DNA of 64,000 bases from Pseudoalteromonas sp049257235. GTDB taxonomy: Bacteria; Pseudomonadota; Gammaproteobacteria; Enterobacterales; Alteromonadaceae. The stretch's first letter is position 1, and the number at the start of each line of letters is the position of its first letter. The notes beneath the pieces were generated by a model. It was not told the origin of the DNA, ran no database searches, and saw nothing but the letters and a program-made list of their open reading frames with translations. Positions 51,448-62,033 of the stretch are shown one piece after another. The stretch is taken from contig NZ_JBMMUF010000007.1 in assembly GCF_049257235.1 (NCBI RefSeq), positions 1 to 64,000 on the forward strand, in the 5' to 3' direction. The position numbers and the translations under genes were made by a program.

Positions 51448-54207
51448 TTGTTAAAGTGCATGCGGTCATTACATTATTGTTGGTTAGTCTGCTTTTCTTT
51501 GTTATTCAGTGCAGGCTCAGCTGATGCGTTTGCACCACAAAGCGCGTCGTCTATTGCCTTTTATTACGCTGACATTGATACAACACTAGAGCTAAGTGGT
51601 TACGAGCGCGTGGTGGTTGACCCGCAGCACCTCTCCCCTTCGCAAATGCAACAATTAAAAGATGCCAATACGCAAGTCTGGGCGTACTTAAGCATTGGTG
51701 AAGCACCTTCAGCGATAGCAACACACTTTCCCAATGCCCTGTTAGGCTATAACGAGATATGGCAAGCCAACATTATGGACGCAAGCGAGGGCACTTGGCG
51801 TCAGCACCTTATTCAACGAGCAAATACATTACGTGATCAAGGGTATGATGGTGTTTTCCTCGATACGCTCGATAGTCATGCTTTATTAGATGACAGTGCT
51901 GAACATGCCAATCAGCAGCGCTATCTGGTTAGCCTAATTAATGAAATTCATGCCCAGTTACCTATCATTCTTAACCGCGGTTTTGATATTTACCCTCAAC
52001 TTGCGCAAAAACCTCAGGCCATCGTTGCCGAGTCACTTTTTAATTCTTACGACTATACCAATAACACCTATGTCACTGCGCCAACTGCAGACAGTCAGTG
52101 GCTTATAAGCAAACTTAATGCTGTAAAGGACAGTGGCATAGAAGCGATTGTCATTGATTATCTCGGTAGCGGTAAACAACAGCGTATCGCTGCGGCGCAA
52201 AAAATCAGCGCATCGGGCTTCACGCCTTATGTTAGCGATGCGTTATTGACACAGTTTGGTGTATCAACTCATTATCCTATTCCCAAAAGAGTGCTGGGGT
52301 TTTATGACTCTAAGGTCAACCTTCAAAAGAATTCTGAGTGCCACAAGTTCTTATCTACGCTCATCGAATATTATGGTTATGTACCGCAATGCATTGATAT
52401 ACACAATCCCTCAATTAGTAACATCGACTTAGAGCGCTATGCCGCCGTTATATATTGGCTACCTCAAGCCAGTTATGACGTTAAGCACCTCAGAGAGTTG
52501 CTGCTGCGTTCAATTGAACGTTTACCCACAACGATCATCGGCCAACTGCCACAGCATCCAGGCGTGTTATCAAAGCTTGGTGTAAAAAATGCGGGCTGGT
52601 TCGCAGGCAAGCTGGATGTGCAAGGAGTACCGCTGGAATTTACGTTACCTGGCGCAGCCCCACAGCAACTTGCACGTTACCAGCACTTAGAGTCAGATAA
52701 CAGCAATGCGATAACGCTTGTGGATGAGCAAGGTAATCAAGGCATAGGGGCTGCTAAAATGCCTTGGGGAGTATTGTGGTTAGAGCCTTTGGGCGTGCAT
52801 GAGCTGATGGGGGACCGTAGTCGTTGGCCGGTCAACCCTCTAGATCACCTTATGCCGTTAATAGACTTACCGACTATACCTGTAGCGGATGTAACTTCAG
52901 AATCTGGCCTACGAATATTTACCGCTCACATTGATGGTGATGGCTTTCCATCACTAGCATGGCTTCCAGGTAAACCTTTCGCGGGGAAATCTATTCTCGA
53001 TAACGTCATTAAAAAGTATCCATTACCTCATACTGTCTCTGTTATTGAAGCTGAGGTAGCATCACATGGGCTCTATCCTGATATTGCTCCACAACTTGAG
53101 ACAGTTGCTCGCGATATTTTTACACAGGATAACGTTGAGCTGGCATCGCATACCTTTAGTCATCCGTTTTTCTGGGACGACAGGATCAGTGTTAAAGAAA
53201 AAATGTATGGTGATTCTCTACCCGTAGAAAATTATGAACTTAACTATGACAGGGAAGTATTTGGCAGTGTTCGTTACATTAACGAGCGTTTGGCACCAAG
53301 GGACAAACAAGTAAAAGTATTTTTATGGTCGGGCGCAGCAAATCCAACCCCCGATGTAATAAGAAAAACATCACAGCTTGGCATATACAATGTAAATGGC
53401 GGCAACACCTTTGTGCTAAATGATAATTTTTCATTGTCTCAAGTCTACCCGCACATCAACTCCTACCAAGGTGCCGTGCAGGTATATGCACCGGTGATCA
53501 ACGAAAACTTATATACACAGCTGTGGACTGAGAATATGGGCGGGTTTTCTCGCGTCTGGGAAACATTCGAGCTATTAGAGAAGCCTCATCGACTCAAGCC
53601 CGTCAATCTTTATTACCACATGTATTCAGGGGTCTACCCGGCCTCATTGAAAGCGCTTGAAAGCGTGTATTCATGGGTGAATGAACGTGAGTTAACTCCC
53701 CTGTATTTAAGTGAATATGCGCAGCGTGCGCAATCTTTATATCAAACGTCACTGTCCCGTTCGATTTTTGACGATGCTTGGTACATCTCGACCACCGGCG
53801 TTCGGTCTATGCGCTTACCACCAAACCACGTACCCAGTGGCCAAAGTGAAGGCGTTGTCGGGACCAATCAAGGGCCTGATGGCAACTATATTTCCCTTGC
53901 ATCGCCACGCTCCAAACTGGTATTAACCGATGCCTCATCGCCATTTTCAGGCGAGTTATATCTACAAAAAGCAAATGCTATTATCGAGGATTGGCAAAGC
54001 CGTGATGGTCACTACTTCGTGACATTTTTAAGTCACGAACCCTTATCAGCCACGTTCGACAATGCACAAACCTGCAACATAATGGGCGATACGGCGCACG
54101 TTTTTGAGGTTGAGCGCACAGCGCAATCCCTGTTAGTAACCACGAAACAAAAAGGCCGCTTTACCTTCACTGTGCACTGCACCAACGCTGAGGCCACGGC
54201 CTTATGA
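51448..54207 (+). CDS. pelA: PelA, periplasmic hydrolase/deacetylase of Pel polysaccharide
   Basis: A 919-aa periplasmic protein. The signal peptide is about residues 1-27. The glycoside hydrolase domain (about 30-265) has QVWAYLSIGE, YDGVFLDTLDSH and the likely catalytic Glu 195 (VAESLFNS). A central region (about 280-480) is followed by the CE4-like deacetylase domain with D496/D498 (AHIDGDGF), H568 and H572 (ASHTFSHPFFW), then a beta-rich C-terminus. In Pseudomonas the enzyme deacetylates and trims Pel. The TTG at 51448 has AAGGA 11 nt upstream; ATG 51460 lacks one. First gene of the operon; the stop overlaps pelB by 4 nt. Confidence 0.95.
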   Translation: MLKCMRSLHYCWLVCFSLLFSAGSADAFAPQSASSIAFYYADIDTTLELSGYERVVVDPQHLSPSQMQQLKDANTQVWAYLSIGEAPSAIATHFPNALLGYNEIWQANIMDASEGTWRQHLIQRANTLRDQGYDGVFLDTLDSHALLDDSAEHANQQRYLVSLINEIHAQLPIILNRGFDIYPQLAQKPQAIVAESLFNSYDYTNNTYVTAPTADSQWLISKLNAVKDSGIEAIVIDYLGSGKQQRIAAAQKISASGFTPYVSDALLTQFGVSTHYPIPKRVLGFYDSKVNLQKNSECHKFLSTLIEYYGYVPQCIDIHNPSISNIDLERYAAVIYWLPQASYDVKHLRELLLRSIERLPTTIIGQLPQHPGVLSKLGVKNAGWFAGKLDVQGVPLEFTLPGAAPQQLARYQHLESDNSNAITLVDEQGNQGIGAAKMPWGVLWLEPLGVHELMGDRSRWPVNPLDHLMPLIDLPTIPVADVTSESGLRIFTAHIDGDGFPSLAWLPGKPFAGKSILDNVIKKYPLPHTVSVIEAEVASHGLYPDIAPQLETVARDIFTQDNVELASHTFSHPFFWDDRISVKEKMYGDSLPVENYELNYDREVFGSVRYINERLAPRDKQVKVFLWSGAANPTPDVIRKTSQLGIYNVNGGNTFVLNDNFSLSQVYPHINSYQGAVQVYAPVINENLYTQLWTENMGGFSRVWETFELLEKPHRLKPVNLYYHMYSGVYPASLKALESVYSWVNERELTPLYLSEYAQRAQSLYQTSLSRSIFDDAWYISTTGVRSMRLPPNHVPSGQSEGVVGTNQGPDGNYISLASPRSKLVLTDASSPFSGELYLQKANAIIEDWQSRDGHYFVTFLSHEPLSATFDNAQTCNIMGDTAHVFEVERTAQSLLVTTKQKGRFTFTVHCTNAEATAL

Positions 54208-57200
54208 ACCCTCCACAGTTTGCACTAGGGAGTCGCGATGAAAAGGACAAGCGTATTGTTCTGGCGAACCGCCGCACCTTGTTTACGCTAACAATTGCGA
54301 CCCTTGCTTTGTTGTGGATGTTGCAACCAAACCGTGCCTTACTCATAGACATGCTAGATGATGCCCAAGACCCCGCGGTAGCCTTAGCCTTTTTACGCGT
54401 ACTTAAAGACGACTCACCGCGAATAAACCTGGCCTTTGCTAAACAGTATATGCGTATCGGTGATCACGCAAAGGCGGCAGAGTTTCTATCACCACTTTCT
54501 CAATTCACCCAGACCTCTTATCAACTACAAGCTCAACGTTTGTATGCACAAAGCCTGTTGCAATTGAGCCAAGATCCAATTCAAAAAAAGGCCGCATCAG
54601 AGAAACTAGCACTGCTATTTGCTGAGCTGCCAAACAATCTAGACAAAGAACAGAGTCAGGAATTTGCTGAATTCGCGCTGCAAATTGGCGAACCGAAAAT
54701 TGCCTACGCATTATTGCGTAAACATGCCGCTAACGACCACGCACAAATGTATTCTCTCGCACGTCAAGCTGGCTTGCAGGAGCAAGCACTAATCCATGCC
54801 CAAGCGCTATATAAAGCCCATCCAATGCAACAAGAGTTCAAACAGCTTTTGTCTTTGTATAGCGAGTTGCAAATGTGGCAACAAGGCTTAGCATTGCTGA
54901 TGCAATTTGCACAAAATGAGGCATGCGATCTGGTGTGTTTACAGGCAGGGATAAGCTTTGCACGAAGTGCCGACAGTGCACAGCATGCTCTTAAACTCGC
55001 AACAATAAAAGCACAACGCAGTAATGATGCCAGTGACTGGTTACAAGCCAGTGAGTTGGCAGCCAGTGCGGGCGATTTTACTTCAGCGATTACATGGTTA
55101 AGCAAAGTGAATGCCTCCTCGCCATCACTCGCTCATACCAAACAGCTGCATACCTATTACACTTGGGTAGGTGATATTGACGGTGCGTTAGCAATGAGCA
55201 AACAGTTAGTTGCTGCACAACCTAGCACTGAGCATTTGCGCCAAGGTGTTAAAGAAGCCTTAGCGTTGAGCGATTTGTTTGCGTTGAGTGACTTTTACTA
55301 TGAACTTGCCAAGCAACAAAAGCTTTCTCAAGAAACTGTCTTAAGTTGGATAAACTACAACGATAAAACCTACGGTGCCTATCAAACACTCGAACGTTTA
55401 GAGGACATGCACGCACGCTTTGCATCAGACCCTTTTTACTGGTTCCAGCTCGCGCGTTTTTATCATTTCACCGGGCAACCGCAAAAAGCAGTTGCGCTGT
55501 GGCAACGCTTTGATGTTCCAAGCCCAAGTGCGTATTCAGACTTAAAGTATTTTGCCCACAGCTTCGTTTCGTTAGGGATGATGGACCAAGCATTAGCGGT
55601 GTTTTCCGAGCATACAGAGTCACATCAGCTTGAGTTAAGCCAATTACTTGAATTGCAAGAACTCGCTGGTTACACAGCCGATGTTACTTTGCAAAAGCAT
55701 TACCAAGCTTTGCGTCTAAATAAAGGGGACAACTCACTTAATCCATATGACATGTTAGCGTCATTTAGCAGCTTGAACGCGGAAGATTTACCCATTTTAT
55801 GGCAATACTACGAGCAATCACACTCTGCTGTAATACTGATGGACATAATTAATAACGCTTTAGATAGTAATGACCATGCACGTATTACCAAAGGACGCGA
55901 GGCGCTAAACGCTTACCACAGTGATGACATGACATTAGCAGTGCAGCTAGTGCGTTTGCGTCTCGCTATGTACGATAATGACTTGATGCTGGCGAAGAAC
56001 TTATTACAAGAGCTCGTCTCGCTGTACCCTGACAATACCAACTTGCAACAAACTGCACTGTGGCTTGCGATTAGCAGTCAAGATCAACAGTGGCTTAGAA
56101 AACTTTATTGGGAAATCAGCGTCGATAATGTGAACACCGCATCACTGTATCAACCGCTTGCCATAGCCGCTCAGCAACTTGGGTTATATCAACATGCCAA
56201 TATGTGGTTTGAACGTTTACAATATAGCGGACAAATCACTCCCGTGGATAAACTCAACTGGGCGATTCAGTTAGAAGAGCAAGGTAACGAGAGTAAAGCT
56301 CATACACTGCGCTACGAAGTATTGTCACAACTGAGCGAACAATTACGTCAATATCCAAATGGCGAAATTAGCTATCGCTCTTTATTAGCGCTTTTTGTGT
56401 CTTCAGCCTATGCAGACGCAACGCTCACTCACACGCTGTTAGAAAATGCCACTGAGCAAGATATTGAGTCTTTAATCTCCAGCCCACAGACCAATGCCAT
56501 ACAAAAGTTTATGTTGTGGCAGGTGCACCATGCCTTAGCTAATGAGCATACGAACAAGGTGGTGCAACTGGCCCTTGCTGTAGCCAAAGCAGATCGCCAG
56601 CACATTTATCAGCTAACCTATGACGATGAGCTTTTGGGTGATGCTCAAAGAGCCTCGGCACTTGCCCTTGTAGGTGAAAATGCAAGTGCTTGGCAGTTGG
56701 GGGAGCAAAGTATTGGCCCACACACGCCAAAGCGAGAACTTGCCTCAAGACAGCGTCTGCTAAGTGAACTGCACTCTATTCGCAGCCATGGCGTGCGCTA
56801 CGAGCATGAAGTTAAAGACACATGGCAAGTTAATTCAGAGCAACTTCGCTACTATCGCCCACAACACAATGGGCAACTGCTTATTGACGCCTCTTATGAC
56901 CATGGTTCGCCAGCATCAAGCCTGCTAGATGACTACACGCATAATAGTATTAATTTTACCTGGCGAATGCGCCCTCAAGAGACGGTCACTAATGCAGACA
57001 TAGGGGTGCATGTTGGTGAGCGTCACGGGCAAGTCCATTTTGGTCAGTTTGGCCAGGCTAACCTGAAGCAATCCGCACGCATCAGTCATACTGTGCAAGT
57101 TGCCCACAATATGCCAAGCGAGCAAAGTGAAAACCTTTATCTATTGGGCCGTGAAGATAAGCTCACTTGGCAAGTGGCATGGCAACCCACTCGCTATGAA

Positions 57201-57701
57201 CAAGTCAATGTTAATGTCTCTCGCGCGTGGTTCTACACTGATTTTGGCGATAGCGTCGGCGAACAATGGCAAGGCTCCTTACGCGTGAGTGAGAACATTA
57301 ACTTCACACCAAATTGGCAGCTCTATTTGCAATACGATCATCAACAAAATAGTTTATCTGACGCACCTTTGTTGGATACATCCGTGTACTTAAACACACC
57401 GGCACCGCTTGTTGCAGAAGATTTTATCTCACCTAAGTATCAACGCTTGGCGTTAGGGCAACAGTTGTTGCATGGCAATGTAGGTGAGCCCTCATTGGAT
57501 GTTCCGGGGATCAGATACTGGTTCGATGCCTCCGCAGGCTACAACTTTGTTAACGATGATGTGGATTTTTCTTCAAGCTTGGGGCTTGGGGTGCGCGTAT
57601 TTGGAAGCGACGAGTTATTTATAAAAGGGGTGTGGCAAAGCGCCGACCAAAATGGTCGCCAAAGCCTTACCTTCAACCTAGGTTACTTTATTGATTTTTA
57701 A
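54204..57701 (+). CDS. pelB: PelB, TPR scaffold and outer-membrane export porin
   Basis: A 1165-aa protein close to the ~1190-aa Pseudomonas PelB. A single N-terminal membrane helix lies near residues 25-45 (TLFTLTIATLALLWML). A long TPR-type helical region (about 60-840) follows and then a C-terminal beta-barrel domain (about 860-1165) that ends LTFNLGYFIDF, an outer-membrane end. PelB guides Pel through the periplasm and out across the outer membrane. It is coupled to pelA by an ATGA overlap and followed by pelC after 15 bp. Confidence 0.93.
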   Translation: MNPPQFALGSRDEKDKRIVLANRRTLFTLTIATLALLWMLQPNRALLIDMLDDAQDPAVALAFLRVLKDDSPRINLAFAKQYMRIGDHAKAAEFLSPLSQFTQTSYQLQAQRLYAQSLLQLSQDPIQKKAASEKLALLFAELPNNLDKEQSQEFAEFALQIGEPKIAYALLRKHAANDHAQMYSLARQAGLQEQALIHAQALYKAHPMQQEFKQLLSLYSELQMWQQGLALLMQFAQNEACDLVCLQAGISFARSADSAQHALKLATIKAQRSNDASDWLQASELAASAGDFTSAITWLSKVNASSPSLAHTKQLHTYYTWVGDIDGALAMSKQLVAAQPSTEHLRQGVKEALALSDLFALSDFYYELAKQQKLSQETVLSWINYNDKTYGAYQTLERLEDMHARFASDPFYWFQLARFYHFTGQPQKAVALWQRFDVPSPSAYSDLKYFAHSFVSLGMMDQALAVFSEHTESHQLELSQLLELQELAGYTADVTLQKHYQALRLNKGDNSLNPYDMLASFSSLNAEDLPILWQYYEQSHSAVILMDIINNALDSNDHARITKGREALNAYHSDDMTLAVQLVRLRLAMYDNDLMLAKNLLQELVSLYPDNTNLQQTALWLAISSQDQQWLRKLYWEISVDNVNTASLYQPLAIAAQQLGLYQHANMWFERLQYSGQITPVDKLNWAIQLEEQGNESKAHTLRYEVLSQLSEQLRQYPNGEISYRSLLALFVSSAYADATLTHTLLENATEQDIESLISSPQTNAIQKFMLWQVHHALANEHTNKVVQLALAVAKADRQHIYQLTYDDELLGDAQRASALALVGENASAWQLGEQSIGPHTPKRELASRQRLLSELHSIRSHGVRYEHEVKDTWQVNSEQLRYYRPQHNGQLLIDASYDHGSPASSLLDDYTHNSINFTWRMRPQETVTNADIGVHVGERHGQVHFGQFGQANLKQSARISHTVQVAHNMPSEQSENLYLLGREDKLTWQVAWQPTRYEQVNVNVSRAWFYTDFGDSVGEQWQGSLRVSENINFTPNWQLYLQYDHQQNSLSDAPLLDTSVYLNTPAPLVAEDFISPKYQRLALGQQLLHGNVGEPSLDVPGIRYWFDASAGYNFVNDDVDFSSSLGLGVRVFGSDELFIKGVWQSADQNGRQSLTFNLGYFIDF

Positions 57702-57716
57702 TGTGAGGACAGCAAT

Positions 57717-58226
57717 ATGAAAACATTAATCACATCTGCTTTGCTAATTTTACTGGCGGGCTGTGCCTCCCAGTATAGTGCGCAAAGCCCTCTGCTAAGT
57801 AAGGCAAACACTGTATATGTTATGCCTTTTGCTAATCAATCGAACATGCCAATGGCACAAGCACAGGCAGAGCAATTGGCAGCGTCTGCATTTGCAGAGC
57901 AAGGGATCAAAGTGCGCGTATATCCAAAAGATAAAGTGGGTGATTTGCAGGCAAGTCTTGAGCCTAAACAACGCATAAAAGAAGCACAAGCTTGGCTTTC
58001 ACAACAACCTGCTGGCTATGTACTGTGGGGTTCAGTGCAAGAATGGCAATACAAATATGGTCTTGATGGTGAACCTGCTGTGGGTCTAACGATGACGTTA
58101 TCAACCAGTTCAGGCGAAGAGTTATGGCGTGGTTCGGCTTCTAACAGTGGCTGGGGCCGCGAATCGCTATCACACATAGCGCTAGATGCGATTGAAGACT
58201 TAATTGACCAGCTAGATTGGGAATAA
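57717..58226 (+). CDS. pelC: PelC, outer-membrane lipoprotein
   Basis: A 169-aa lipoprotein with lipobox LLAGC (Cys 16) and the small alpha/beta domain of the PelC ring, including VYVMPFANQSNMPMAQAQAE and PAVGLTMTLSTSSGEELWRG. In the family a dodecameric ring collects Pel at the PelB pore. GAGGACAG precedes its ATG. Third gene of the operon. Confidence 0.93.
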   Translation: MKTLITSALLILLAGCASQYSAQSPLLSKANTVYVMPFANQSNMPMAQAQAEQLAASAFAEQGIKVRVYPKDKVGDLQASLEPKQRIKEAQAWLSQQPAGYVLWGSVQEWQYKYGLDGEPAVGLTMTLSTSSGEELWRGSASNSGWGRESLSHIALDAIEDLIDQLDWE

Positions 58227-58233
58227 CATCGCT

Positions 58234-59601
58234 ATGCCAAATAGCAAACGTCGTGGTATTAACAAACTCCTTAATCGGGTTTTAATGGGCGCAGACAACC
58301 AGCCCATGGCCTGGTTCGAATTGATGCTCATCACCTTTTTAGCGTTAGTTATCTGGGTGTATCAGTCTGGTTTGTCCCACGACAGGGCAAGCGAGTATTT
58401 TTATTGGCCGATGTTTGGCCCTATTCTCATTGCTCTGCGCTATGGGTTTGGCCGCGGTATGATGAGCTTTATTTTACTCCTTGTTGGTGCCAGCCTAAGT
58501 GACCAATTATTTAACATTACTGTCGATGTGAGTTTTACTGTGAGCGTGGGCACAGCGGTGGTCACCATGCTTGTGGGTGAGTTTCGCGATCACTGGCATG
58601 AAATCAATCAACGTTTTGATCTCAACCACAGGTATATGGAGCAAAAGCTCAAAAGCTTTACGCAAAACTATCATCTACTAAAAATATCGCACGATCAGCT
58701 AGAGCAACGTGCTGCTGGCAAACAAATGAGTTTGCGTACCGGCATACAACTTTTGCAACAAGCTGCGTCTGAGCATGTGGAAAACCGCATGGCAAACTTA
58801 GCGCAAAAGAGTTTGCAGGTGTTCGCTGATGTTATCACCTTATATCAGGCCGGTTTATACGAAGTGCGTGACGGTAAGCTAATACCTGGCCCATTGGCCA
58901 CGGTGGGCACTGAGCATACCTTACATAAAAATGACTTGATGCTCGAAGATGTATTCTTCTCAAAAGCCGTGCTCTCCCCTGCTGACTTCATCGAAAAAGA
59001 GGATTATGAACTCAATTATCAACTGGTGGTTCCTCTGGTAGACGTCACAGGTGAAATTCAGGGTGTACTATTAGCTGAAAAAGTAAAATTTGTATCATTA
59101 ACTGAGAGCAATATTGCCCTGATTGCATTGCTTGCCAGTTATATCGCTAACTTCATGTCTCACCAATTGTTCGCGCCGATTTTAAAACCAGAGCAACGAC
59201 AGATGTTTAGCCAATACGTCGACAATCAGCTTTGGTACAAGCGTCATTATGGTGTCGACAGTGCATTGGTGGTGTTCCAGGACTTGAGTGAAGCGCAGCA
59301 TTTAGACCTTGCTCATGTTACCGATTATCGCCGAGGTGCGGATATTTACTGGTCATGCGAACACCGCAGTGGTAATCAAGCGTTGTGCGTACTGTTACCC
59401 ATGACGACCGTACTTGAAGCGCAGCAGTTTATCGAGCGTATCGAGAGCATTTTGCGAGGTAAAGGAAAAATGCAAGAAGGCGATCTTGACGTTATCGGCC
59501 CATTGCGAGTGTTTGACCAACAACCTCAAGTAACCGAGCTATTGGCAGATTTAGGAGCATTTGATGAAGATTTGGTTGATACTTCAAACCATACTCTTTG
59601 A
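58234..59601 (+). CDS. pelD: PelD, c-di-GMP receptor of the Pel synthase complex
   Basis: A 455-aa protein, the same length as Pseudomonas PelD. About four N-terminal transmembrane helices (25-115) are followed by a cytoplasmic GAF domain (about 175-310) and a degenerate GGDEF domain (about 320-455). The c-di-GMP-binding residues stand at R367, D370 (RRGAD) and R402, matching the known inhibitory-site residues exactly, so allosteric activation of Pel synthesis by c-di-GMP is predicted. It lies 7 bp after pelC, and its stop region overlaps pelE. Confidence 0.95.
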   Translation: MPNSKRRGINKLLNRVLMGADNQPMAWFELMLITFLALVIWVYQSGLSHDRASEYFYWPMFGPILIALRYGFGRGMMSFILLLVGASLSDQLFNITVDVSFTVSVGTAVVTMLVGEFRDHWHEINQRFDLNHRYMEQKLKSFTQNYHLLKISHDQLEQRAAGKQMSLRTGIQLLQQAASEHVENRMANLAQKSLQVFADVITLYQAGLYEVRDGKLIPGPLATVGTEHTLHKNDLMLEDVFFSKAVLSPADFIEKEDYELNYQLVVPLVDVTGEIQGVLLAEKVKFVSLTESNIALIALLASYIANFMSHQLFAPILKPEQRQMFSQYVDNQLWYKRHYGVDSALVVFQDLSEAQHLDLAHVTDYRRGADIYWSCEHRSGNQALCVLLPMTTVLEAQQFIERIESILRGKGKMQEGDLDVIGPLRVFDQQPQVTELLADLGAFDEDLVDTSNHTL

Positions 59602-60541
59602 GTCAGCCAGTCTGTATTTACTCGGCACCCAAGAGCTCACCTTAGTTGGCTGGCTAAGCTATGCTGCCAGCCATGGAGCGGCGGCTGGGACCTTCACATT
59701 TTTGTGTTATTTGGCATTACCAAACCGCTACAAGTTGCCGGTAACATCTGCGTTAGCCTTTATTTTCGTCATTGCATTTAGCATGCCGATTGTCGGGATG
59801 ATTGGACTTGCGACGATTTTTATTACCGCTTTGTACTTCCCAAAAGAGCATTCCAAAGTGCTTTGGAAAAGTTCGGACGTGCTGGAATTACCCTTACATC
59901 CTGAACACATAGAGCACGATCGCTATGGTGCTGCGGCATTAAAAGATATTCTTTTATTTAACCCATCAGATGAGCGCCGTCAGATTGCGGTCAATGCGTG
60001 TCGATTTTTGCCCGAGCGTATCGCAATTCCGCTATTAAAAATTGCCCTAACAGATAAAGTCGATGATGTTCGCCTCCTTGCCTACGCGGCAATCGAGAAG
60101 ATTGAGTTCTCTATCAACCGACAAATAGAATTACTCAAGCGTGAAAAAGCTGACAAACGCGCGTCGATGCACTTTCAAATTGCCGAACTCTACTGGGAGT
60201 TATGTTATTTGGGTATTGCCGATGGGCCGCTGCGATTGCATTACCTTGGCCAAGCGAAGCAATACTTAATCACTGCACACCAGCTAACTCCCTCTCCTAG
60301 AAGCGCATTGCAATTAGGTAAAGTGCTGCTGGAACTTCAACAGTACGACGATGCGGTTAAATATTTAGAAGAAGCGCTGCACAGCGGTCTGCTGATGAAG
60401 CAAGTTGCGCCCTACTTAGCAGAAGCGGCGTTTGCCCAAGGGGATTACGATCACGCGGCTCTGTTAGTAAGTCACTTACCAACAGAAAAAGGTGAAGCAC
60501 TGAACGAGCTTAGGGAGTTTTGGCGCCGTGAAAGATATTGA
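59564..60541 (+). CDS. pelE: PelE, TPR membrane component of Pel synthase
   Basis: A 325-aa protein with N-terminal hydrophobic helices (about 5-90) and C-terminal TPR-like repeats (SALQLGKVLLELQQYDDAVK, EEALHSG, EAAFAQGDYDHAALL). ATG 59564 has AGGAG 6 nt upstream, and starts 38 nt before the end of pelD in another frame, normal overlap rather than frameshift. PelE links PelD and PelG in the inner-membrane complex. The end overlaps the pelF start. Confidence 0.88.
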   Translation: MKIWLILQTILFESASLYLLGTQELTLVGWLSYAASHGAAAGTFTFLCYLALPNRYKLPVTSALAFIFVIAFSMPIVGMIGLATIFITALYFPKEHSKVLWKSSDVLELPLHPEHIEHDRYGAAALKDILLFNPSDERRQIAVNACRFLPERIAIPLLKIALTDKVDDVRLLAYAAIEKIEFSINRQIELLKREKADKRASMHFQIAELYWELCYLGIADGPLRLHYLGQAKQYLITAHQLTPSPRSALQLGKVLLELQQYDDAVKYLEEALHSGLLMKQVAPYLAEAAFAQGDYDHAALLVSHLPTEKGEALNELREFWRRERY

Positions 60542-62033
60542 TATCTGTTTGTTATTAGAAGGCACATACCCCTATGTACGCGGTGGAGTGTCCAGTTGGG
60601 TACATCAAATAATTTGTGGTTTACCAGAATATAACTTCTATCTGGTGTTTATCGGTGGCAGTAAAGACAGTTATGGTGAGCAGCACTATACCCTTCCTGA
60701 GAATGTAGTGGGCATTGAAAAGCACTACTTAATGGACAACGAAGGCCTATTTACACCGCAACCACGACGCGGAAAAGCATCCGCATTTACCTTATGGCAA
60801 TCAGTGATTGCGCGCTTTAAGCGCCCACAAGAATCACTGGCGCCAGAGCATCTGCAAGGGTTATTGGATAATTTAGGAAAGAAAAAAGGCATCACGTACG
60901 ACGATTTTCTCTACAGTGAACGCTCTTGGGAAGTCATCGTTGATTTGTACTTTGAACATGCTCAATACCAATCGTTTGTTGACTATTTTTGGACCTTTAG
61001 ACACATTTATAGCCCATTATTTTCTTTAGTTAAAATAGCCGAAGGCCTGCCTAAAGCGCGCATGTTCCATAGTATCTCTACAGGCTACGCTGGTTTTTTA
61101 GGGGCGCTTGCAAAACAACAGCAAAAGGTGCCATTTTTGCTCACCGAACACGGCATTTATACTAAAGAGCGAAAAATTGACTTAACCCAAGCGAGCTGGA
61201 TAAAAGACCGTCACAGTGCACTGGACACCAGTATCCACAAAAAAATGGAACAAACTCGCCAAACATGGATTGATTTCTTCGAGCAATTAGGACGTACAGC
61301 CTACGACCAAGCCGACAAGATTATTGCCTTATATGAAGGCAATAGACAAAGGCAAATTACCGATGGCGCTCCTGCTCACAAAACCTCAGTTGTGGTTAAT
61401 GGCATCAACATGGCACGTTTTGCACCTGCATACGAATCAAGACCACGCCAAGCTCCAAAAATAGCTGGTTTGGTTGGCCGAGTAGTCCCTATCAAGGATA
61501 TTAAAACCTTTATCCGTGCCATACGTGTCGCGGTTAATGAGCTGCCCGAATTAGAAGGCTGGATCATTGGCCCTACCGAAGAAGATGAAGGCTATTATCA
61601 CGAGTGCCAACTGTTGGTGAACAGTCTGGGCCTGCAAGACAATGTGAAGTTTTTAGGCATGCAGAACGTTGCCGAGATCCTTCCCAAACTTGGCGCCTGC
61701 GTTTTAACCTCTATCAGTGAAGCTCAACCTCTGGTGTTACTCGAATCTATGGCTGCGGGTGTGCCGTGTATAGCCTCAGAGGTAGGGTCCTGTCGCGAAA
61801 TTCTAGAAGGCATGAACGACGAAGATAAAGCACTTGGCTCATGTGGTTACGTTACCAACATTGCCGATCCTAACCAAACCAGCGCTGCGCTGTTGGAGCT
61901 GTTAGGCGATGATGAGCGTTGGTATCAAATGGGTGAAAATGGCTATCAACGCGTAAAACGTTTTTATCGTGAAGAAACGATGTATGAGCAATACCAAAAC
62001 CTATACAAGGAGCTTTTAACATGGCAGGAATAG
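60528..62033 (+). CDS. pelF: PelF, cytoplasmic GT4 glycosyltransferase
   Basis: A 501-aa GT-B fold enzyme that uses UDP-GalNAc to build Pel. The N-terminal CLLLEGTYPYVRGGVSSWVH is the PelF signature. The C-terminal donor site has GLVGRVVPIKDIKTFIRAI and the EX7E motif in SEAQPLVLLESMAAGVP. GTG 60528 is the start, overlapping the pelE stop by 14 nt. It overlaps pelG by 13 nt. Confidence 0.95.
   Translation: MKDIDICLLLEGTYPYVRGGVSSWVHQIICGLPEYNFYLVFIGGSKDSYGEQHYTLPENVVGIEKHYLMDNEGLFTPQPRRGKASAFTLWQSVIARFKRPQESLAPEHLQGLLDNLGKKKGITYDDFLYSERSWEVIVDLYFEHAQYQSFVDYFWTFRHIYSPLFSLVKIAEGLPKARMFHSISTGYAGFLGALAKQQQKVPFLLTEHGIYTKERKIDLTQASWIKDRHSALDTSIHKKMEQTRQTWIDFFEQLGRTAYDQADKIIALYEGNRQRQITDGAPAHKTSVVVNGINMARFAPAYESRPRQAPKIAGLVGRVVPIKDIKTFIRAIRVAVNELPELEGWIIGPTEEDEGYYHECQLLVNSLGLQDNVKFLGMQNVAEILPKLGACVLTSISEAQPLVLLESMAAGVPCIASEVGSCREILEGMNDEDKALGSCGYVTNIADPNQTSAALLELLGDDERWYQMGENGYQRVKRFYREETMYEQYQNLYKELLTWQE

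Noticed and set aside
59551..59601. Frameshift in pelD at the pelE overlap
   Set aside because: Both genes have full family length, and pelE has its own ribosome-binding site.
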